Assembly (NCBI GenBank): GCA_029204225.1
Contig: CM055109.1
Coordinates: 28,352,861-28,416,860 of the forward strand
DNA from: Diphasiastrum complanatum
Taxonomy: Eukaryota; Streptophyta; Lycopodiopsida; Lycopodiales; Lycopodiaceae
Direction: 5' to 3'
DNA: 64,000 nucleotides
Shown here: positions 58,566-64,000 of the stretch, piece by piece
How positions within the stretch are numbered: position 1 is the stretch's first letter
Layout: every line of letters starts with the position of its first letter
Translations under genes and position numbers: made by a program
Notes under the pieces: generated by a model
Told to the model about the DNA's origin: nothing
Databases searched by the model: none
The model's input: the letters and a program-made list of their open reading frames with translations, nothing else

Positions 58566-59781
58566 CAAAGGACGCTTGACTTAGTAAAAAGAAACTTTTA
58601 CTGGCCAAATTTAAAAAGTCAAGTGGAGACATATGTTCGCAAGTGTGCGCAATGTCAGGTTAATAAAGCCGAAAGACTTAAGGCAGCTAGTTTGTTAATG
58701 CCCTTGGAAATTCCCAAAAGAAAGTGGGAAAGCATTTCCACGGACTTTGTGGTTGGGCTACCTCGGACGGGGAAGCAAAATGATGCCATTTGGGTAATAG
58801 TTGACAGGTTAACTAAAATGGCGCAGTTCATATCAACCAAGCAAACTGTCAAAGCTTCTAAACTTGCACAGTTTTTCGTGGAAAAGTTGTTCAGGTTGTT
58901 TGGTTTGCCGAATGACATTGTTAGTGATCGAGATCCAAAGTTCACTGGCAAATTCTGGCAAGCGGTCTTTGAGAAATTAGAGACCACCCTAAGTTTGGGG
59001 TCATCAGATCATCCTGAATCGGATGGTCAGACAGAGAGGACAAACCAATCTATGGAAGATATGCTTCGGGCATATGTTTCCAGAAGACAGTCAGATTGGG
59101 AAAGGTACCTTCCAATGATTGAGTTTGCGTATAATAGCGCAAAGCACTCAGCGACGGGTTTTAGTCCATTTTCTCTGATGTATGGTTTCCAGCCTAGGGC
59201 TCCCATTTCAGTAGGCCTCAAAGGCCTCAAGGTTAAAGCAACAGTAGATTTCCTGCATGATATGCAAGAAATGTTGCTTGTTCCTCGCAAAAACGTAAAA
59301 ACGGCTCAAGATAGAGCCCAGTTTTACGCCAATCAAAAGCGACAACCTAGGGTCTATGAGGAGGGAGCTTGGGTATATCTTAAAATTCCAAAAGATTCTA
59401 AGGTACTAAGGACTGGAAAATGTCCTAAGTTATCACCTCGTTATGCAGGGCCATTCCATATAGTAAAGAAACTCCATCGGAATGCGTACCAGCTAGAACT
59501 TCCTCAAGGTATTAAGGTACATCCAGTTTTTCACATTAGTCGTTTAAAGGAACGACTTGGTGGAAAGGATGACTTGATACCTCAGGAGGATTTAGTTCGC
59601 TGGAGGATTTATCATCCTTTGTACCTACTGAACCACAAGCCATTGTTGATATACGTCAACGTGGAGTCAAAAACCGGCAGGTAACTGAGTACTTGGTTCG
59701 TTGGAAAGGAAGTTCCGAGGACGATTTTACTTAGGAGAAGGAACTTGACCTTAAACTGAGGTTCCCTGGATTCCTTCCTTA
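58566..59781 (+). pseudogene. Gypsy-1b integrase core and chromodomain
   Basis: Starts RTLDLVKRNFYWP and runs in one open frame from about 58566 to 59684: the zinc-binding end (VRKCAQCQVNKAERL), catalytic core (STDFVVGLPRTG, VSDRDPKFTGKFW, ESDGQTERTNQ), C-terminal domain (GAWVYLKIPKDSKVL) and the GPFHIVKKLHRNAYQLELPQ/HPVFHISRLKERL tail. A deletion near 59605 shifts the frame into a stop at 59684, and the chromodomain (VTEYLVRWKGSSED) continues in another frame with TAG at 59732 where Gypsy-1d has Trp (TGG). The DDE residues are intact but no upstream pol exists. Confidence 0.92.
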
Positions 59782-59809
59782 GATAAGGAATTTTTTAAGG
59801 AAGAGGGAA

Positions 59810-60256
59810 TGTTAGGGACCCAACTCCCTTGGGTCCCAAACCCAGACTTGAGACCAGACGATGACTGGGCCTGTAGACCTGACCGGTGACTCGTGAACAT
59901 GCATGGTTGCCACGTGTCATGATCCAGGAGTGCACATGGCTTGGAGTCTCTCTCCTTGGAGGTATACAAGGGGAGGAGGACTCATTTGCCATCCATATTG
60001 TCTACCTAGGAGGAGGTGGATGGAGAGCGTGTGCACGGCCAGGATGTATTGCTAGCGTGAGGCAGGAGATGGCTGAGAGCCTAGGCGGTGGTATGGGACG
60101 CCGTCTGGGATGGAGGTCGGATCCAACTTGATACGGTCACAGGCCAGGGCACGGTGGGTGGACCCGGATTAGGTCCTATGGCGAGTGGAACATGAATCGT
60201 TCGGTCTTTTGTGGTTAACCGGCACCTGGAGGTTTGCAGTAAGTAAGTTTGTAACA
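59810..60256 (+). mobile_element. Gypsy-1b right LTR, 447 bp
   Basis: TGTTAGGGACCC to TTTGTAACA, preceded by the polypurine tract. Near-identical to 57493-57940, which points to a fairly recent insertion. Confidence 0.92.
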
Positions 60257-60358
60257 ACAACCATGCAGGTTCACGAGTCACCGGTCAAGTCTACAGGCCC
60301 AATCATCCTCCAGTCTCAAGTTTAGGGTTGGGACCCAACGGAGTTGGGTCCCTAACAC
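60257..60358 (-). mobile_element. Gypsy-1a 5' LTR, outer 102 bp
   Basis: Continues the minus-strand LTR interrupted at 57492: caaccatgcaggttcacgag through gagttgggtccctaaca at 60358, where the LTR ends. Confidence 0.9.
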
Positions 60359-60544
60359 CAAGCCTTGTGGCAGACATGGACAATACCACATAGGAGGCGT
60401 TGTAGGAATTCAAGAAAATCTTGAGTAGGTACTTTGATTGAAGTATTGCATTAATTCTTCTTTTGCAAATGTTGCTTCCACTTTTCTTCACCTATCTACG
60501 GACCCAAACAAAACCAATTGAGGCTATGATACGACTATCTTGGA

Positions 60545-61415
60545 TGTTGAGACCCTTATGATGGCTATCAGTAATTTACAACAACAAACTATTGATATGT
60601 AGGCAAAACATAACAGGGAGCAACAAGAGTGGAGGGGCATGGCGCAAATCAGGCAAGTTTTGCACCGTCCCCTCTTCGTGCTTGATCTCTTTCTTTGGTA
60701 ATAAGAAGGACAAATCCCATGATATCATTTCCGTGGTTGGATAGATGGAGTTCGCATTTCTCCATGCACGATTCACCAAATGATGACAAGATCAGTATGG
60801 CAATCGTGTACCTCCAAGGAAAAGCTTTTACATGGTGGCACAATCTACGAGGGAAGCCCAAGGCCTCGAAGTCTTGGGAATAATTTTGTAAGGCCATCAA
60901 GGTGCCCTTCTTACCCATATTGGATGACTTTGAATTCTATCACCAATACGCAACAATTACATGGGAAACCAAACCGGCCCCTTAATGCACACTTGCAAGG
61001 CTTTCAGGGGAAATATTCTCACTTTGCTACTAGAATAGATCCTACTTCAATCAAGTTGCACTTTATCTTGGGCTTGCCCAAGGGTTCTACACACAATTTT
61101 ATTAACTCTAAATTGTTGTGGAAGCTAAAGGTGGAAACAAAGCAAAGTAACCATTGTTATGTCATGAAGCCGGCCACAGGAGCGGAAAGCCAAGTGTGGG
61201 ACCGGATAGCTCCACATCCACCTTTGTAAATTCAAGCCTCTAAGAATAAATTAGACTTTCATATCATGAATTCGGACAAAGTAGATGTAATACTTAGGAA
61301 GGAACGATTTTATATACATAATGAGTCATTGACGAAAGAGTATAAGACTCATAGTTAATCTTTCATGCACAATGGCATTTTGATAGAACTTAATGGAAAT
61401 GCTGATACTTGATGT
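60545..61415 (+). pseudogene. Gypsy-1c gag and protease fragment
   Basis: Plus strand, many stops and frame changes. A gag N-terminal helical stretch (ETLMMAISNLQQQTIDM, then EQQEWRGMAQIRQ) starts near 60555. Core gag follows (DKISMAIVYLQGKAFTWWHN, LRGKPKASKSWE). The conserved ATRIDPTSIKLHFILGLPKG lies near 61030. A protease-region relic (DKVDVILRKERFYIHNES; HNGILIELNGNAD) is at 61275-61410. The same blocks are seen in Gypsy-1a. No zinc knuckle or LTR is recognised. Confidence 0.85.
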
Positions 61416-62586
61416 CTACTATGGAAACGGTTTAATGCATGCAGATGTATTTTCTCTAGCCATAAGTTTTGGGCATATAGTATAGTGGATATTGGCATAC
61501 TTAAAATACTCGTATGCAAGGTACGGCCAGACAAGGCATACGATTGTATTGTGGAAACTATGGTTTGAGCATTGTTCGCATTTGCGATGTCCTCATGTGT
61601 TTGTATGATGTATGCAACCAAACTCCAATGGTCAATTTAATAAATTATTGGAATTTGTCATGCCTGTGAATAATTTTTTATTGAAGACAAGCACTTTAGT
61701 TCATTCCCTCAAAGTTCATAATTTCACAAGTACAAATATAATGTGAAGGCAAGGCCTAGGTGATGGCCATTGGGAGTGCCATTACTGCAAGTAATGTGGG
61801 ACCCAATACTAAGTGGCAATAACCTTGAACACCAAGGACCATATTGCGTGTGGTTCGGTGCGACCAATGGTCATTGTCGAACGTAAATAGGTTTAACTGG
61901 ATAGTTTGGACCATATTGTGTGTGGTTCAGTGCGACCAATGGTCATTGTCGGATGTAATTAGGTTTGATTGGATAAAATCTATATATTCAATCTAGATTG
62001 TCCATTACTTCTTGTTCGGTTTATCTGGACTATTTATTTCTCTCTGAATGAAATGTGAATTTTGAATACCAAGAAATCAATACACCAACCATTTTCCCCT
62101 TAAAAGGACCAAAAATCCAATTGAAACTAATAATGTGGAAATTCAAAATTACGTAGTAAGTCAAGCAATTTCCTAAAACATATGCTGTGCATTGTGTAGA
62201 ATGCCCTTGAATATGTGTCCGTATGGCAGGGCATAGGATGCATGGAGCTGTGAATCTCTGCTGATTCTGACAACACTGTCTCTAGTCTAAAAAGAATAGT
62301 TATCTTATCTCTGAATGAGATGGGACTAATTCTGGAGAAAAAGGAGGTAATGAGAGGCTGAGAATAGCCCGCACTGGAGTGAGCATTATGACATAGGTCT
62401 CTCTGCAGATGAAACATCTCGTGTATCATCAGAGCCAACGTGGATCCACATGATATCAATGAGCAGAGTGTGACAATCTGATCCTGAAAGAGACAATGAT
62501 ATCTCTTCTGATTTCATTAAATCCCAGGCACCAAAAGATAAAGTGCTCCTATGTCTCCACCTCCCCCATAGTGCACAGATTCACAG
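61416..62586. other. Gap, possibly an LTR-like region with tandem repeats
   Basis: Besides the 72-bp repeats, ctatatatt near 61980 and an aatgaaatgtgaattttgaa tract near 62050 give a U3-R-like order, but no paired LTR or PBS was found. No gene. Confidence 0.4.
61836..61979 (+). repeat. 72-bp tandem repeat, two copies
   Basis: Units at 61836 and 61908 both start ggaccatattg and contain tgtggttc, gtgcgaccaatggtcattgt and taggttt in register, with few differences. Confidence 0.93.
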
Positions 62587-62748
62587 AGTCAGTAGACCCT
62601 AACTTACAAATCATGTGTAGACCCTAACCTGCAGAGCGAGTATAAACCATGGCCTACATAGCAAGCGTAATCCCTCACCTAGAGAGCAAGAGTAAAACCT
62701 GACCTAGAGAGCAAGAATAAAACCTAACCTAGAGAGCAAGTGTCTAGA
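62587..62748 (+). repeat. ~27-bp minisatellite
   Basis: Recurring cctaacct/cctgacct-agagagcaag-.gtaaaa units, at least five recognisable, ending with agagagcaagtgtctagagag. The first units (tagaccctaac) are more diverged. Confidence 0.85.
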
Positions 62749-63086
62749 GAGTTACAAATCTTCAAGAAATGTGAGACTTAGTGCTGCTACAGGGACTTTA
62801 ATTCTTCCACACCCCCCTTTAGCAAACGTTATAGAATTGGAACTTCAGAAAGAAAATGGCAATTACTAAATCCAAAATTTAGGCAAATTCAAAGCTGCCG
62901 ATTAAAAAAGCAATGTTGTTACATAGAAATACACTCAATTCTTATGAAAGCGATGAATTGCGACTTCCTAGCAGAGGAGATCTTTTACCGCCACTGACTC
63001 ATGGCCTTCTTCTGTGGCCGGATCAGATGCTTCGATCGTCGTAATTGTGCTGCACACGATCGCGCTCGCGGTGATGCCGTCCAAGA

Positions 63087-63089
<3 letters not shown>
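62749..63089. other. Gap
   Basis: Nothing recognised. Confidence 0.45.

Positions 63090-63135
<46 letters not shown>
63090..63135 (+). repeat. (CT)18(AC)5 compound microsatellite
   Basis: CT run 63090-63126 followed by ACACACAC. Confidence 0.95.
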
Positions 63136-63289
63136 TAAATTTGATCAACTAATAAAAAGGCATCACCCAACCAATATTGTGCCCTTATTTGGTCCCAAGT
63201 TCAATCTTCCCTTTTTAAGTCCAAATCCAATATTGGGTCGTTATCTTTCGACACCGGTGGCGAGTTGTGGGTGAGCTGGTGTTGTTGGG

Positions 63290-63352
63290 AGCTGGTGGCG
63301 AGTTGTTGGGACACGAGTGGTGAGTTGTTGGGACACGAGTGGGGAGTTATTG
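63290..63352 (+). repeat. ~25-bp tandem repeat, about 2.5 copies
   Basis: gagttgttgggacacgagtg is repeated in tandem, preceded by a related ggtgttgttgggagctggtg unit. Confidence 0.85.
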
Positions 63353-64000
63353 GTCTATCGTGCTTGACTTGGGCTTGCCCACTTAGGTTTGGTTCTCCGT
63401 GATCTCACGGGTTGATAATACCAAAAAGCAATCATGTGTGTGCCTTTTAAGCTACGTCAAGGCCATGTGGAGACAACTCCAACTTTTCTATTTAATTTGG
63501 CAGCATCATTGCACACGACGAGTAGCAAGTCCCGGAGCATGCAATCAGTATGCAATATTTGGCATTTCTTCCTTCTTTCGTCCTCAATGTCGAACATTTC
63601 TAGATCAATCCACACCAATGCTTGCACACACTTATTGAGCAATCTAAAGTCACCCTTAGAAATCAAAGCAATGTCGTGCAGGGGGTGATGTGCAGGCTGT
63701 CACGTTGGTTTTTGGATTCTTGGAATCTACAAATATGAAGAAATATGAATCTGCCTAATTCACAATATGGTGAAACTAGCATTTATAATGTTATGTCCAT
63801 GGGCAGTAAGTAGAATTCAGTATACTCCTAGTCTTGGATACACAGTACTCCAGTAAATCAAGTTGTTAGTTATGCCACGTCATACTGGATGTGACCCGAA
63901 AGTAGCTAATATCCTCGTGAGGCTCCAGAACACACTAAATGGAGTTTAGACAAGGTATGAGACAGTGTATGCATGTGTAGAGTTATCAATAGCAATTCTA
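63353..64000. other. Gap at window end
   Basis: Short overlapping frames on both strands without recognisable domains; no feature supported. Confidence 0.45.

Larger units (their letters stand above)
57493..60256 (+). mobile_element. Gypsy-1b, rearranged 2.76-kb copy inserted in the Gypsy-1a LTR
   Basis: Begins TGTTAGGG (57493) and ends TTTGTAACA (60256) with plus-strand LTRs at both ends. Flanks gcaac (57488-57492) and acaac (60257-60261) form a 5-bp TSD with one mismatch. The interior is abnormal: a 44-bp repeat of the LTR end, a full inverted LTR (57978-58425), an inverted integrase piece (58426-58565), then integrase and chromodomain in normal orientation. Gag, protease, RT and RNase H are absent. 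Confidence 0.9.

Noticed and set aside
62127-62459. 110-codon minus-strand frame
   Set aside because: No domain, no neighbouring exon with matching phase, and no conserved motif.

Overview
This is a plant nuclear window, AT-rich and dominated by decayed transposable elements. A large DYW-type pentatricopeptide-repeat (PPR) gene, Copia elements primed by initiator tRNA-Met, chromodomain Gypsy elements, a BED/DUF659-type hAT transposon and a BET1-type SNARE identify a land plant. The style of the PPR protein and the element load suggest a fern; this is inference, not proof.

Only three loci look like functional host genes. (1) A DYW-class PPR gene on + (main exon 18442-20547, with a candidate short upstream coding exon at 18045-18138). 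(2) A tRNA-Gly(CCC) on + (24578-24648). (3) A BET1-like Qc-SNARE gene on - spread over five tiny exons between 51129 and 48445. Its reading frame appears only when four introns are removed, giving a 130-residue tail-anchored protein. The three genes do not form a pathway: organelle RNA editing, translation, and ER-Golgi vesicle fusion.

Layout: 1-920 is a decayed minisatellite. 1791-9540 is a mosaic of truncated Copia and Gypsy pieces, including Copia-1a with a 1.07 kb LTR. 11553-15352 is a complete hAT insertion with TIRs and a perfect 8-bp target-site duplication (TSD), carrying a broken transposase gene and an 81-unit GA tract. 15.4-24.6 kb holds the PPR gene and the tRNA. 25.0-25.4 kb is a Mutator-like MITE inserted in a 95-bp tandem array. 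26.9-40.8 kb is a second Copia mosaic (Copia-2a is the best preserved, with two nonsense codons). 41.1 kb holds a long near-perfect hairpin. 44.3-48.4 kb is mostly empty. 48.4-51.1 kb is the SNARE gene. 51.7-61.4 kb is a nest of one chromodomain Gypsy family: a minus-strand copy (Gypsy-1a) whose 5' LTR is split by a plus-strand copy (Gypsy-1b, 57493-60256) flanked by a 5-bp TSD and containing an inverted LTR and inverted integrase piece. 61.8-63.4 kb has several small tandem repeats.

The most notable items are the hidden SNARE gene, the TSD-supported hAT and MITE insertions, the rearranged Gypsy copy, the 41.1 kb hairpin, and a transition-biased pattern of nonsense mutations across the retroelements. 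I did not find a convincing novel multi-gene system.
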